This document shows positions 18,135 to 30,716 of a stretch of DNA of 35,995 nucleotides, piece by piece. The DNA is taken from the NCBI GenBank assembly GCA_029006935.1, contig JAQXGX010000118.1:1-35995 (forward strand), written 5' to 3'. Position numbers and translations under genes: made by a program. The notes below the pieces were generated by a model. The model worked only from the letters and a program-made list of their open reading frames with translations. It was not told where the DNA came from and did no database searches. Position 1 is the first letter of the stretch, and every line of letters starts with the position of its first letter. The stretch comes from Eggerthellales bacterium (GTDB taxonomy: Bacteria; Actinomycetota; Coriobacteriia; Coriobacteriales; Eggerthellaceae).

Positions 18135-19171
18135 AGGAGGTCCGCATGGACGTAGATGAGCTGGGAAAGGGCCCAGCCCTGGGCTTGGGGATGGAGCCCC
18201 AGGGGAGCGTGATGGAAAAGGAGCCGGCGCGAAGAAGCCATAAGCAGCGGGGCTTCACCCGCTATGGAGGTCCGAAGCTGCGGGGGCTGCGCCACGTGCT
18301 GGAGCTGGGCAGCCCAGACTATCCGCCCCAGCTGGCCCAGATTCCCCGCCCTCCCAAGAACCTGTACGTAATCGGGAGCCTGGAGGCGCTGCAGCCGGGC
18401 CTGGCGGTGGTGGGCGCGCGGAAGGCCACGCCCTACGGGCTAGGGTGCGCACACCGCTTCGCGGCATTGGCGGCGCGCAAGGGCATTCCCATCGTGTCCG
18501 GCGGTGCGCGGGGCTGCGATGCCCAGGCTCATCGTGCCGCCCTGGAGGAAGGGGCTCCCACGGTGGCGTTTCTGGGTGGCGGCTGCGACGAGCTGTATCC
18601 GCCTGAGCACTACGCGCTGTTCCAGCAGATCGTGGACGGGGGAGGAGCGGTGGTGTCGGAGCAGGAATGGGACTTCCCGGCGCTGCCCTGGACCTTCAGG
18701 GAAAGAAACCGGCTTATCGCGGGCCTTGCCCGGGCCACGCTGATCGTGGAGGCGGGCTTGCCGTCGGGGACCTTCTCCACCGCAGACGAGGCCGCCCAGG
18801 CGTCCCGAGAGGTACTGGCGGTGCCCGGGTCCATCTGGTCCGCAGCATCCCGAGGGACCAACTTCCTGATCAGCGAAGGAGCCCAGGCGGTGTTCGACGA
18901 CCAGTCCTTCGAGCGCACCCTGCTTACCTTGTACGGTGCCCTGGCCGACCCCGGCGGGTCAGACCAGGGGCCCATGCCGGAGGAAGATCCGCTGACGGCG
19001 GCGCTGCTGGCGGCTCCCTGCCACAGGGATCAGCTGATCTCCGTTGCTCAGGGAATGGGGCTCAGCTTGCGTCAGGCCCATTCCCAGGTGGCTCTGAGGC
19101 TGGCTGAGCTGGAGTCCTCTGGGCGAATTGCCCGGTATCCTGACGGGCGCTACGGCCCCGCGGGCCGCTGA
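18131..19171 (+). CDS. dprA: DNA-processing protein DprA
   Basis: YPPQLAQIPRPPKNLYVIGS, VVGARKATPYG, GIPIVSGGARGCDAQAHRAALE, FRERNRLIAGLARATLIVEA, AVPGSIWSAASRGTNFLISEGAQ; start codon uncertain (18131 or 18146). Confidence 0.92.
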   Translation: MKEVRMDVDELGKGPALGLGMEPQGSVMEKEPARRSHKQRGFTRYGGPKLRGLRHVLELGSPDYPPQLAQIPRPPKNLYVIGSLEALQPGLAVVGARKATPYGLGCAHRFAALAARKGIPIVSGGARGCDAQAHRAALEEGAPTVAFLGGGCDELYPPEHYALFQQIVDGGGAVVSEQEWDFPALPWTFRERNRLIAGLARATLIVEAGLPSGTFSTADEAAQASREVLAVPGSIWSAASRGTNFLISEGAQAVFDDQSFERTLLTLYGALADPGGSDQGPMPEEDPLTAALLAAPCHRDQLISVAQGMGLSLRQAHSQVALRLAELESSGRIARYPDGRYGPAGR

Positions 19172-19182
19172 TTTGCTAAGCT

Positions 19183-20550
19183 ATGCCTATGATGAAGAAC
19201 GTGAAGATAATCGGAGCAGGGCTTGCGGGCAGCGAAGCCGCGCTCCAGCTTGCCCGCAGGGGCATTCGGGTCACTCTGGTGGAGATGCGTCCCCAGGTGC
19301 CCACGGCTGTCCACAAGACCGACGCCTGCGCGGAGCTGGTCTGCTCCAACTCCCTGAAGTCCACCAAGCCGGAAAGCGCCGCGGGCATGCTCAAGGCCGA
19401 GCTTGCCGCGCTGGGCTCCTTCCTGTACCAGGTCGCCCTGGAAACCCAGGTGGCCGCGGGAGGTGCCCTGGCGGTGGATCGCGATCTGTTCGGCCAGGGG
19501 GTAACCCGCCTGGTCCAGGAGCAGGACCTGATTACCTTGGAGCGGCGGGAAGCCGTTTCCGCGGAGGAAGAGGCCCGGGGCTTTGATGCGCTGCTCCTGG
19601 CTACCGGCCCTCTGACCAGCGATGCCTTGGCGGAAAGCCTTCGCCAGCTCACGGGGGCGGACCACCTGGCCTTCTACGATGCCGCGGCGCCCATCGTCAT
19701 GGCGGATTCCCTGGACATGGAGCGCCTGTTCCGCCAGAGCCGCTATGAGGAGGGTGCCGGGGATTACCTGAACGCCCCCTTCTCCAAGGACGAGTACGAG
19801 GCGTTCATCGAGGAGCTTCTTTCGGCTGAGCGGGTGATCGCCAAGGACTTCGAGACCAAGGACCTGTTCCAGGCATGCCAGCCCATCGAGGAGATAGCCC
19901 GGTCGGGCAAGGATGCGCCCCGCTTCGGCCCCCTCAAGCCCGTGGGCCTGACCGATCCCCGAACGGGGCATCGTCCCTGGGCTGCCCTGCAGCTGCGCGC
20001 GGAAGACGCCCACGGCGGCTGCTACAACCTGGTGGGCTTCCAGACCAACCTGACCTTTCCTGAGCAGCGCCGGGTGTTCCGCATGATCCCCGGTCTGGAA
20101 AACGCCGAATTCGCCCGCTACGGGGTCATGCACCGCAATACCTTCATCGAGGCTCCCAAGCTGCTGGATCCCACCTTGCGCCTGCAGGGCGCGGATGCGC
20201 TGTGTTCGGCCCCGGTGTTCGTGGCGGGTCAGCTTTCCGGCACGGAGGGCTACGTGGAGGCCATACGCTCCGGCTTGCATGCAGCCTTGGGGATCGCGGC
20301 TCTGCTACAGGGCAAGGAGCCCGTTCCGGTACCCGTGGACATGGCCTTCGGCGCCTTGCTGGACTATGCCACCAACCCCGCGACCGTGGGCTACCAGCCC
20401 TCTCACGTGAACTTCGGGATCATGCGCCCCTTTGAGCAGCGCATTCGCAACAAGCGCGATCGCTACGCGGCCTATGCCGCCCGGGGAGGTCAGGCCCTTC
20501 AAGGCTACGTGGATCGTCTGCGCCAGGAAGGCCTTCTGGAGGAGGCCTAG
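19183..20550 (+). CDS. trmFO: Methylenetetrahydrofolate--tRNA-(uracil-5-)-methyltransferase TrmFO
   Basis: KIIGAGLAGSEAALQLARRGIRVTLVEMRPQ...TDACAELVCSNSLKS...VGFQTNLTFPEQRRVFRMIPGLENAEFARYGVMHRNTFI. Confidence 0.96.
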   Translation: MPMMKNVKIIGAGLAGSEAALQLARRGIRVTLVEMRPQVPTAVHKTDACAELVCSNSLKSTKPESAAGMLKAELAALGSFLYQVALETQVAAGGALAVDRDLFGQGVTRLVQEQDLITLERREAVSAEEEARGFDALLLATGPLTSDALAESLRQLTGADHLAFYDAAAPIVMADSLDMERLFRQSRYEEGAGDYLNAPFSKDEYEAFIEELLSAERVIAKDFETKDLFQACQPIEEIARSGKDAPRFGPLKPVGLTDPRTGHRPWAALQLRAEDAHGGCYNLVGFQTNLTFPEQRRVFRMIPGLENAEFARYGVMHRNTFIEAPKLLDPTLRLQGADALCSAPVFVAGQLSGTEGYVEAIRSGLHAALGIAALLQGKEPVPVPVDMAFGALLDYATNPATVGYQPSHVNFGIMRPFEQRIRNKRDRYAAYAARGGQALQGYVDRLRQEGLLEEA

Positions 20551-20552
20551 GC

Positions 20553-21485
20553 GTGGAGGAGCTGGATCGGGACTTTGCCCGGGGAATAGATGCCTACTGC
20601 AGCTGGCTCACCTACGAGCGGAACTACTCCGCCCATACGGTTCGGGCTGCTCGATCAGACCTTGAGTCCTTCGGGCGGTGGGCAGGGCGAAAGGGACTCG
20701 ACCCCTTCCGTCTTACGCTGCGGCAGGTTCGCGGGTTCCTGGCGGAGCTGGACCGGGCCCAGTACGCCCGCTCAACCATCAACCGCCGCCTGAGCACCCT
20801 GCGGCGCTTCTTCGGCTATGCCCAGACCTTCGGGCTGTGCGAGGCCAACCCTGTGGCGGCGCTGCAGGGGCCCAAGCAGCCGCGAACGCTGCCTGCGGTT
20901 CTGCGCAGGGCGGATATGGAGAAGCTGCTGGCGGTGCATGCCGCCGTGGGCCCGGATGGAAAGCCGCGGGAGCAGACCCCTGCCGACCTGCGGGACCAGG
21001 CCCTTCTGGAGCTGCTCTACGCCAGCGGCCTGCGGGTTTCCGAGGCGGCGGGCCTTGACGTCAAGGACGTGGACCTTTCCCAGGGTCAGGCCCGGGTCAT
21101 GGGCAAGGGGAGCAAGGAGCGCATCGTGCCCCTGCACGCCACGGCGGTAGCTGCCATCGCCGAATACCTGGAGCGTGGTCGTCCCGTTTTGGCGGTGAAG
21201 CCGGGTGAAAGCAGGCTGTTCCTTTCGTCCCGGGGGAATCCTCTGACTGCTGACGCCATACGCCGCATGTTCAAGGAGTCCCTTCGGGCAGCGGAATTGG
21301 ACGAAAGCCTTTCGCCCCATGCGGTGCGCCATACCTTTGCCACCGATGTTCTGGACGGGGGAGCCGACCTGCGCTCCGTCCAGGAGATGCTCGGCCATGC
21401 TAGCCTCTCCACCACCCAGATCTACACCCACCTGACCCCTTCGCGGCTTCTGGACGCTCACGCTCAAGCGCACCCTCGGGCCTAG
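20553..21485 (+). CDS. xerC: Tyrosine recombinase XerC
   Basis: SAM-like N-terminal domain; catalytic LLYASGLRVSEAAGLDVKDVD, HAVRHTFATDVLDGGADLRSVQEMLGHASLSTTQIYTH. Confidence 0.92.
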   Translation: MEELDRDFARGIDAYCSWLTYERNYSAHTVRAARSDLESFGRWAGRKGLDPFRLTLRQVRGFLAELDRAQYARSTINRRLSTLRRFFGYAQTFGLCEANPVAALQGPKQPRTLPAVLRRADMEKLLAVHAAVGPDGKPREQTPADLRDQALLELLYASGLRVSEAAGLDVKDVDLSQGQARVMGKGSKERIVPLHATAVAAIAEYLERGRPVLAVKPGESRLFLSSRGNPLTADAIRRMFKESLRAAELDESLSPHAVRHTFATDVLDGGADLRSVQEMLGHASLSTTQIYTHLTPSRLLDAHAQAHPRA

Positions 21486-21494
21486 CTTTTGCGT

Positions 21495-21514
21495 GGGCGC
21501 AGATTTCTGCGCCC
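21495..21514. other. Strong hairpin between xerC and uvrA
   Basis: GGGCGCAG-attt-CTGCGCCC perfect 8-bp stem; no T-tract, so not called a canonical terminator. Confidence 0.6.
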
Positions 21515-21533
21515 AAATCCACTCAATCATAGT

Positions 21534-21547
21534 AGAATAAATGTTCG
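21534..21547 (+). promoter_or_regulatory. LexA/SOS box-like site upstream of uvrA
   Basis: AGAATAAATGTTCG matches 12 of 14 positions of the Gram-positive-type CGAACRNRYGTTYG consensus, 18 bp before the uvrA start. Confidence 0.5.
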
Positions 21548-21564
21548 TATTTTGAGCGGAAGGC

Positions 21565-24456
21565 ATGGTGCACATGGGACAGAACGAAATCGTGATCAAG
21601 GGTGCGCGGGAGCACAACCTGAAAGACGTTGACCTGCGGATTCCCCGCGATCAGCTGGTGGTGATCACGGGCCTTTCCGGTTCGGGCAAGTCCAGCCTGG
21701 CCTTTGACACCATGTATGCCGAAGGTCAGAGGCGCTACGTGGAGAGCCTTTCCAGCTATGCCCGCATGTTCCTGGGGCAGATGAACAAGCCGGACCTGGA
21801 CAGCATCGACGGACTGTCCCCGGCGGTTTCCATCGACCAGAAGACCACCAGCAAGAATCCTCGCTCCACGGTGGGCACCACCACGGAGATCTACGATTAT
21901 CTGCGCCTCCTGTTCGCCCGGGTGGGCGTTCCCCACTGCCCCGAGTGCGGTCGGGAGATCAGGTCCTCCACCACCGACCAGGTGGCGGACCAGATCCTTG
22001 CCCTGGGGGCCGAGGACGGCAAGACCAAGGCCATGATCATGGCTCCGGTGGTCGCGGGCCGCAAGGGAGAGTTCACCAGCCTGTTCGCCGACCTGATGAA
22101 GGAAGGCTTCAGTCGCGTGCGGGTGGACGGGCAGATGGTCCGCCTGGAGGGCGATCAGATGAAGCTTGACAAGAAGATCAAGCACTTCATCGACGTGGTG
22201 GTGGACCGCGTGGTGCTGAGGGAAAGCGCCCTGACCCGCATCGCCGAGGCGGTAGAGACCGCAACCGCCCTGGCAGATGGGCGGGTGCTGGTGCAGGTCC
22301 TGGGTGCGGACGGCAAGCCTCTGGGGGAGGCCCGGTCCTCTTCCGGTGCCACCGGCGGCCTGGCGGAGGGGGAGCACCTGTTCTCCCTGGCCCTGGCATG
22401 TCCCGAGCACGGTCACTCCATCGACGAGCTGCAGCCCCGGGACTTCTCCTTCAACGCTCCCTACGGCGCCTGTCCCGATTGCGCGGGCATTGGCGTGAAG
22501 GATCAGATCGACCCGGCCCTGATCGTGCCTGACCCTTCCCTTTCCGTGGCGGAGGGGGCTATCGCGCCCTTCAAGACCGGAAACTACTATCCCCAGGTCC
22601 TGCGCGCGGTGCTTCATCATCTGGGACAGAGCGAGGACACGCCGTGGGAAGACCTGCCCAAGAAGGTCAGGGATGCCGTGATGCACGGCATAAAGAACCA
22701 GAAGGTGCGGGTGGACTACGTCACGGTTGATGGCAGGGAAACCTACTGGAACATCGACTGGGAAGGCATCGTTGAGGCGGTGAGCACCCGTTATCGGGAG
22801 GCGCAGTCCGATCGCCAGCGGGAAAAGCTGGGCGCGTTCTTCGCCACCGTTCCCTGCACCAGCTGCAACGGCCAGCGCCTGAAGCCGGAGATCCTTGCGG
22901 TCACCGTGGGAGGCCTGTCCATCCATCAGGTCTGCAACCTTTCCGCGGCCCAGTCCCTGGAGTTCTTCGAAGGGCTGGAGTTTTCCGGTGCCGCGGCCCA
23001 GATCGCAAACCCCATTGTGAAGGAGATCGCGGCGCGCCTGCGGTTCCTGGTTGACGTGGGCCTGGACTACCTGACCCTGGAGCGGGCCACGGCTACCTTG
23101 TCTGGCGGCGAAGCCCAGCGCATTCGCCTGGCAACTCAGATCGGCGCGGGCCTGATGGGCGTGCTCTACATCCTGGACGAGCCCTCCATCGGCCTGCATC
23201 AGCGGGATAACGAGCGGCTGATCGCCACGTTGGAGCGCCTGCGGGACATGGGCAACACGGTGGTGGTGGTGGAGCACGACGAGGACACCATCCGCGCGGC
23301 GGACTTCGTGGTGGACATGGGCCCGGGTGCGGGTGAGCGAGGAGGCCAGGTGGTGGCCGCGGGCACGCCCCAGCAGGTCATGGCCACCGAGGGGTCTCTG
23401 ACTGCAGACTACCTTTCCGGCCGTCGATGCATTCCCGTGCCTCAAGAGCGCCGCCGTCCCGGCAAGGGCTCCGTGGTTATGACCGGCGCCTGCGAGAACA
23501 ACCTGAAGGACGTGACCCTGGAGGTGCCCCTGGGCACCCTGACGGTGATCACGGGGGTATCGGGCTCGGGCAAGTCCAGTCTGATCACCGACACCCTGGC
23601 GCCTGCCCTGGCCAACCGTCTGAACCATGCTCGAAAGCGCACGGGCGCCTACGGGAAGATCACGGGCCTGGAGGGCCTGGAAAAGGTGATCAACATAGAC
23701 CAGAGCCCCATCGGCCGCACTCCTCGGTCGAACCCTGCCACCTATATTGGGCTTTGGGACGACATCCGCGCCCTGTTCGCCTCTACCACCGAGTCCAAGG
23801 TGAGGGGATACGCTCCCGGGCGCTTCAGCTTCAACGTTTCCGGAGGTCGCTGCGAGGCCTGCAAGGGCGATGGCCAGATCAAGATCGAGATGCACTTCCT
23901 CCCTGACGTGTACGTGCCCTGCGAAGTCTGCAACGGAGACCGGTACAACCGGGAGACCCTGCAGGTGACCTACAGGGGGAAGAACATTTCCCAGGTCCTG
24001 AACATGACGGTGGAGGACGCCCTGGAGTTCTTTGCCAACATTCCCGGAATCAAGCGCAAGCTCCAGACCCTGTACGACGTGGGTCTGGGCTACATCCGCC
24101 TGGGGCAGCCCGCTACTACCTTGTCCGGCGGCGAAGCCCAGCGGGTGAAGCTTGCCAGCGAGCTGCAGCGTCTGAGCAAGGGCAAGACCTTCTACATTCT
24201 GGACGAGCCCACCACGGGACTGCACTTCGAGGACGTGCGTCAGCTCATGGTGGTGCTGCAGCGTCTGGTGGACGCGGGGAACACCGTTTTGGTGATCGAG
24301 CACAACCTGGACGTGATCAAGTGCGCGGACCACATCGTGGACCTGGGTCCTGAAGGGGGCGAAAGGGGTGGCATGGTGGTGGCAAGCGGCACGCCGGAAG
24401 AGGTGGCTCGCTGCAAGGAAAGCCATACCGGGCGGTTCATCGCCCGCATGCTCTAG
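21565..24456 (+). CDS. uvrA: Excinuclease ABC subunit UvrA
   Basis: [73 protein letters not shown]; zinc-binding [13 protein letters not shown] and [10 protein letters not shown]. Confidence 0.98.
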   Translation: MVHMGQNEIVIKGAREHNLKDVDLRIPRDQLVVITGLSGSGKSSLAFDTMYAEGQRRYVESLSSYARMFLGQMNKPDLDSIDGLSPAVSIDQKTTSKNPRSTVGTTTEIYDYLRLLFARVGVPHCPECGREIRSSTTDQVADQILALGAEDGKTKAMIMAPVVAGRKGEFTSLFADLMKEGFSRVRVDGQMVRLEGDQMKLDKKIKHFIDVVVDRVVLRESALTRIAEAVETATALADGRVLVQVLGADGKPLGEARSSSGATGGLAEGEHLFSLALACPEHGHSIDELQPRDFSFNAPYGACPDCAGIGVKDQIDPALIVPDPSLSVAEGAIAPFKTGNYYPQVLRAVLHHLGQSEDTPWEDLPKKVRDAVMHGIKNQKVRVDYVTVDGRETYWNIDWEGIVEAVSTRYREAQSDRQREKLGAFFATVPCTSCNGQRLKPEILAVTVGGLSIHQVCNLSAAQSLEFFEGLEFSGAAAQIANPIVKEIAARLRFLVDVGLDYLTLERATATLSGGEAQRIRLATQIGAGLMGVLYILDEPSIGLHQRDNERLIATLERLRDMGNTVVVVEHDEDTIRAADFVVDMGPGAGERGGQVVAAGTPQQVMATEGSLTADYLSGRRCIPVPQERRRPGKGSVVMTGACENNLKDVTLEVPLGTLTVITGVSGSGKSSLITDTLAPALANRLNHARKRTGAYGKITGLEGLEKVINIDQSPIGRTPRSNPATYIGLWDDIRALFASTTESKVRGYAPGRFSFNVSGGRCEACKGDGQIKIEMHFLPDVYVPCEVCNGDRYNRETLQVTYRGKNISQVLNMTVEDALEFFANIPGIKRKLQTLYDVGLGYIRLGQPATTLSGGEAQRVKLASELQRLSKGKTFYILDEPTTGLHFEDVRQLMVVLQRLVDAGNTVLVIEHNLDVIKCADHIVDLGPEGGERGGMVVASGTPEEVARCKESHTGRFIARML

Positions 24457-24465
24457 GGGCAGGCC

Positions 24466-25410
24466 GTGGATAAGGAAAAAAACACGGCCGTCCAGGCGCG
24501 CTACCCCCACATGGTCAGGGGAATACTTCTGGCCCTTGCGGGTGGTACGTGCTGGGGCTTTTCCGCGACCTGTGCGGAGCTGCTCACCGGGGCAGCGGGG
24601 TTTGCCCTGCCGGTGAACTGGCTGATCTCCATCCGCCTGGTCATCGCATCGGCCATTCTTCTGGGAATCTGCCTGAGCACGTCTGCCAACAGGCGCAACC
24701 TGGCGGGGGCGCTGCGGAGTCGAAGGACCATGGCGGTGCTGGTTGCCTACGCCATCCTGGGCATGCTGCTGACCCAGGTAAGTTACCTGACCACCATCAG
24801 CTACACCAATGCGGGAACCGGCACCTTGCTGGAGTACCTGGGAGCTGCGCTGGTGATGCTGGTCTGCTGCATCCAGGCACGGCGCCTGCCGCGTTTCAGG
24901 GAAATCCTGGGCCTGGTGCTGGCGCTGGTGGCGGTGTACTTGGTGGCCACCAAGGGACAGCCGGGCGTGCTGGCCATTCCCCTGGTGGGCTTGATCTGGG
25001 GTCTGATCTCCGCCCTTTCCCAGATGTTCTACACCGTGCTGCCTGAGGGGCCGACCCAGAGGTGGGGAAGCGTGGTGGTGAACACCTTGGGCATGGTCAT
25101 TGCGGCGGTAGGCGGCATCGTGGTCCTGCAGCCCTGGCACTACCAGGTGGAGCTGACCTGGGACATGGCCTTTCCCATGGTCTGTCTGATTGTGGTGGGC
25201 ACGGTGGTGGCGTTCCTTCTGTTCCTGCAAGGCGTTGCGGAAGCCGGCGCCATGCGCGCCGGCTTGGTGGCAAGCGTGGAGCCCATTTCCGCCATGGCGT
25301 TTTCCGCTCTGTGGCTGGGAACCCCAGTCACCCCTGCCGACCTTGCGGGACTGGTGCTGATCATCATTATGTTGTTCTTGGTCGCTCAGAAAGACCAGGC
25401 GGACCAATAG
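24466..25410 (+). CDS. EamA family (DMT superfamily) transporter
   Basis: About 10 hydrophobic segments; LALAGGTCWGFSATCAELL, LTQVSYLTTISYTNAGTGTLLEYLGAALVML, EPISAMAFSALWLGTPVTPADLAGLVLII. Confidence 0.87.
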   Translation: MDKEKNTAVQARYPHMVRGILLALAGGTCWGFSATCAELLTGAAGFALPVNWLISIRLVIASAILLGICLSTSANRRNLAGALRSRRTMAVLVAYAILGMLLTQVSYLTTISYTNAGTGTLLEYLGAALVMLVCCIQARRLPRFREILGLVLALVAVYLVATKGQPGVLAIPLVGLIWGLISALSQMFYTVLPEGPTQRWGSVVVNTLGMVIAAVGGIVVLQPWHYQVELTWDMAFPMVCLIVVGTVVAFLLFLQGVAEAGAMRAGLVASVEPISAMAFSALWLGTPVTPADLAGLVLIIIMLFLVAQKDQADQ

Positions 25411-25422
25411 AACCTTGGCGTA

Positions 25423-25428
25423 TATAAT
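25423..25428 (+). promoter_or_regulatory. Putative -10 box (TATAAT) for the 25435 gene
   Basis: TATAAT ending 6 nt before the ATG at 25435. Confidence 0.5.
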
Positions 25429-25434
25429 GCGCCT

Positions 25435-26298
25435 ATGACAATCAGCAGAGAAAAAAAGGCGCTCGTGGTCCTGGCGGCCATGCTTTTGCTCATCACCTCT
25501 TTCGTGATGGCGTACGTCTTTGTGGGCCATTCCCTGAATGCCGCCGTCACCACCATCGATGAAGCCGTGGGATCCCTGGAGGGCTATACCGTCCTGCTCT
25601 TCGAAGGAACCCAAAGCCCTGCCGTGCTCCAGCCCGATGATTCCGACGAAGAAGGGGTCATGGGCTCTTCCCTGCGCCGGGAGGAGCTGGAGACCATCCT
25701 GAACGCGGAAGAGGCCCCCTCATCCGCTCAGGTCCAGGAGGCAGGTCAGAAGAAGGGACAGGATTCCCAGGAGCCTTCCTTCGCAGGATTGGAGGAAGGC
25801 GACCTTTCAGGTGTGTATCGCGAAAACCAGGACGACCTTGAGGCGGGCCTGACCCCCCTGGAGTCCCTGGAGAAGAGCTACCAGGCAAAGGGGGCTTCGA
25901 CCCTGCGCCTTGACCTGGCTCATGCCCAGAAGTACCGGGACGGTATGATCTTGCGGGTAGGATCCAAGCGCATCGGCGTCATGAGCGCCACCAAGGAAAA
26001 GACCACCAGCCGGTCTCTGAAGCGCCTGGTCAGGTATTTCCACAAGCACGGGGTCAAGTGCATCGTCTGCATCAGTAACAGCAAGAAGCTGCTAAAGGAC
26101 GTGGTGGGAATCACCATCGCCGTCCTGACGTACCCTGCCGCCTCTCCCGCCACCAGCGTTTCGGGCCTTCGGGGCACCTCATACGTGCTTCCCCCGGTGC
26201 GGGGGGCGGCGGGAGCTGCCATCATCGGTCCCGGCTACGTGGTGTCCGTGCGCACCCAGCTTCCCTTCCAGCAGGAGGACGAAGAGGATGGCAGGTAG
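25435..26298 (+). CDS. Uncharacterised membrane-anchored protein (one N-terminal TM, acidic linker, C-terminal globular domain)
   Basis: KKALVVLAAMLLLITSFVMAYVFVG anchor; acidic linker; ILRVGSKRIGVMSATKEKTTSRSLKRLVRYFHKHGVKCIVCISNSKKLLKDVVGITIAVLTYP. No family confidently recognised. Confidence 0.7.
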   Translation: MTISREKKALVVLAAMLLLITSFVMAYVFVGHSLNAAVTTIDEAVGSLEGYTVLLFEGTQSPAVLQPDDSDEEGVMGSSLRREELETILNAEEAPSSAQVQEAGQKKGQDSQEPSFAGLEEGDLSGVYRENQDDLEAGLTPLESLEKSYQAKGASTLRLDLAHAQKYRDGMILRVGSKRIGVMSATKEKTTSRSLKRLVRYFHKHGVKCIVCISNSKKLLKDVVGITIAVLTYPAASPATSVSGLRGTSYVLPPVRGAAGAAIIGPGYVVSVRTQLPFQQEDEEDGR

Positions 26299-26458
26299 CC
26301 CAGGGCCCTGCCGCTTCTCTTCTGTGGGTCCGGGCCGGGACTTTGCCCTGCTCCTGCTGCCTGCTCGGGCTTCGTCCGCTCCGTGGGTCGTTGCAGGGCC
26401 AAGTGCCTCCCCGCAGCCTCCTGCTTCTTTGCCGAGCCTCCCGAAGATTCCCAGAATG

Positions 26459-26489
26459 AAAAAAAGGGCTCCGGATTGCTCCGGAGCCC
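26459..26489 (-). terminator. Rho-independent terminator of gdhA
   Basis: GGGCTCCGGA-ttgc-TCCGGAGCCC perfect 10-bp stem; run of 7 A on + strand (T-tract on -). Confidence 0.9.
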
Positions 26490-26541
26490 CTGGGTGATTT
26501 CGCGTCAAGCTGCTAGCGAGCAGCTTTCGTGCTAATCGGTT

Positions 26542-29008
<2,467 letters not shown>

Positions 29009-29067
29009 GGGAGGCTCCTAGGGTGAAACAGGTGATCAGGAAAAAAAGATTAGGGAATCACCGTATT

Positions 29068-29652
29068 CTACAGCAGCACGTCCTCCAGCGGGCGCTTGGG
29101 CACGTAGTGGACCTGCTCTTCGTCACGGTAGTACTTCAAGCTGCCGTCAGGCCGAGGCTCTGCCAGCCGCACGTCCTCCTTGGGCTTTCCCAGGGCCAGC
29201 ACCAGGTCCGGGGAAAGGGGGCTGTCCTCTCCCGCCACTCCGCAGATGCGCGCCACCGACTCCTTCTTGAAGGAGCCGATCATGCATCCGCCGAAGCCCG
29301 CTTCCGTGGCAGCCAGCATGATGGTCTGGGCGGCAATGCCTTCGTCCCATGCGGTGAAGCGCTCTCCCAGGCACACGTTCTGATCCCGAAGGACCACGAT
29401 GTAGGCGCTGGGCCGCTCACCTTCCTGTGGTCCGTCCCAGTCCGGCAGGGCGCCTGCCCAAGCCAGGCAGGGAAACAGCTCCGCGCAGTCTTGGGGACGG
29501 TGGAAGATGCGGTAGCGTAGCGGCTGTGCGTTGGCGCTGGAGGCAGTTATGCGGGCGGTGTCCACCCAATCGGTCAGCAGCGCCGGGTCTATGGGCTGGT
29601 CCTGGTAAAATCGGCGGTAGCTGCGGCACATATGGGCGATGTCCTTGATCAT
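29068..29652 (-). CDS. Nitroreductase family protein
   Basis: MCRSYRRFYQDQPIDPALLTDWVDTARITASSANAQPLRYRIF...DEGIAAQTIMLAATEAGFGGCMIGSF; start chosen at MIKDIAH with GGAGGTCC SD. Confidence 0.9.
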   Translation of the reverse strand: MIKDIAHMCRSYRRFYQDQPIDPALLTDWVDTARITASSANAQPLRYRIFHRPQDCAELFPCLAWAGALPDWDGPQEGERPSAYIVVLRDQNVCLGERFTAWDEGIAAQTIMLAATEAGFGGCMIGSFKKESVARICGVAGEDSPLSPDLVLALGKPKEDVRLAEPRPDGSLKYYRDEEQVHYVPKRPLEDVLL

Positions 29653-29705
29653 GGGACCTCCTGCAATGCTTTCGGGGGCGTGGCGTTCTTCGTGGGCTAT
29701 TATAC

Positions 29706-30716
29706 GTGGGTGCAGGTTCAGGAAAAGGAAGGGGAAGGAAATTGGCATCGTCGTCACGGCAGAGCGCCCAGTGCGTGGACGATCGGTCCTCCGGGGCGCA
29801 CCGTGCTGGGGATGCGTCTTCCGGCAACGGTGACCTGCGCCGCGGTACCCTGGCGGGAGCCCTGTGCTATGTGGTGTGGGGTCTGCTTCCCCTGTACTGG
29901 AAGCTTCTGGACGAAGTCAACCCCTTCGAGATTACCTGCCATCGCATCATCTGGTGCTTTGCCGTCATGGTGCTGGTCTGCGTCCTGCTTCGCCAGGATT
30001 TTGCGAGCTTGCTGCGCCAGAAGCGTACCTGGCGCTACCTGGGGCCCGCCGCCCTGCTCATCACCTTCAACTGGACCCTGTACATCTATGCGGTGAGCAT
30101 CGACTGCATCGTGGAAACGGCCCTGGGCTACTACATCAACCCGCTGGTCTCCATTCTGCTGGGGGTGGTGGCCTTCCGGGAGCGGCTTACGCCGCTGCAG
30201 ATCGTGGCAACCGTCCTGTGCACCGGGGGCATTCTGTTCTTCACCGCAAGCTACGGGCAGTTCCCCTGGATTTCCCTTCTTCTTGCCGTGACCTTCGGCG
30301 CCTACGGCGCGGTGAAGAAGGCGGCAGGGTATCCGGCAACCCAGGCCCTGGCGGTGGAAAGCTCCATGCTGGTGATTCCCGCCGCCTTGACGGCATTGGT
30401 CTTGGCGGGTGTTACCGGAGGCCATGGCTTCCTGGGCAATGTCCAGACCGCTCACGGATGGACCATCACCGTGCTGCTGGTGATCGCCGGCCCCATGACG
30501 GCGCTGCCCCTGGTCCTGTTCGGCAAGGCCGCCACCAGCATTCCCCTTACCCTACTGGGCTTTCTGCAGTACATCAGCCCCACCATCGCCCTGCTCATAG
30601 GCGTGTTCGTGAACGGAGAACCCTTCACCTTGGCCCACGCGATGTGCTTCGGCTGCATCTGGACGGGCCTGGCCCTGGTAGGCTATGAGTCCGTGGCCAA
30701 GAGCAGGTCGAAGTGA
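29706..30716 (+). CDS. rarD: RarD-like EamA family transporter
   Basis: LAGALCYVVWGLLPLYWKLLDEVNPFEITCHRIIWCFAVMVL...YYINPLVSILLGVVAFRERLTPLQ...SIPLTLLGFLQYISPTIALLIGVFVNGEPF; start uncertain. Confidence 0.9.
   Translation: MGAGSGKGRGRKLASSSRQSAQCVDDRSSGAHRAGDASSGNGDLRRGTLAGALCYVVWGLLPLYWKLLDEVNPFEITCHRIIWCFAVMVLVCVLLRQDFASLLRQKRTWRYLGPAALLITFNWTLYIYAVSIDCIVETALGYYINPLVSILLGVVAFRERLTPLQIVATVLCTGGILFFTASYGQFPWISLLLAVTFGAYGAVKKAAGYPATQALAVESSMLVIPAALTALVLAGVTGGHGFLGNVQTAHGWTITVLLVIAGPMTALPLVLFGKAATSIPLTLLGFLQYISPTIALLIGVFVNGEPFTLAHAMCFGCIWTGLALVGYESVAKSRSK

Noticed and set aside
20553-21485. Tyrosine recombinase as an integrase of a mobile element
   Set aside because: Housekeeping XerC context directly after trmFO; no att repeats, tRNA or phage genes nearby.
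21523-25614. 1363-aa minus-strand ORF opposite uvrA and EamA
   Set aside because: Antisense shadow spanning two clear genes; His/Gln/Gly-rich artefact composition.
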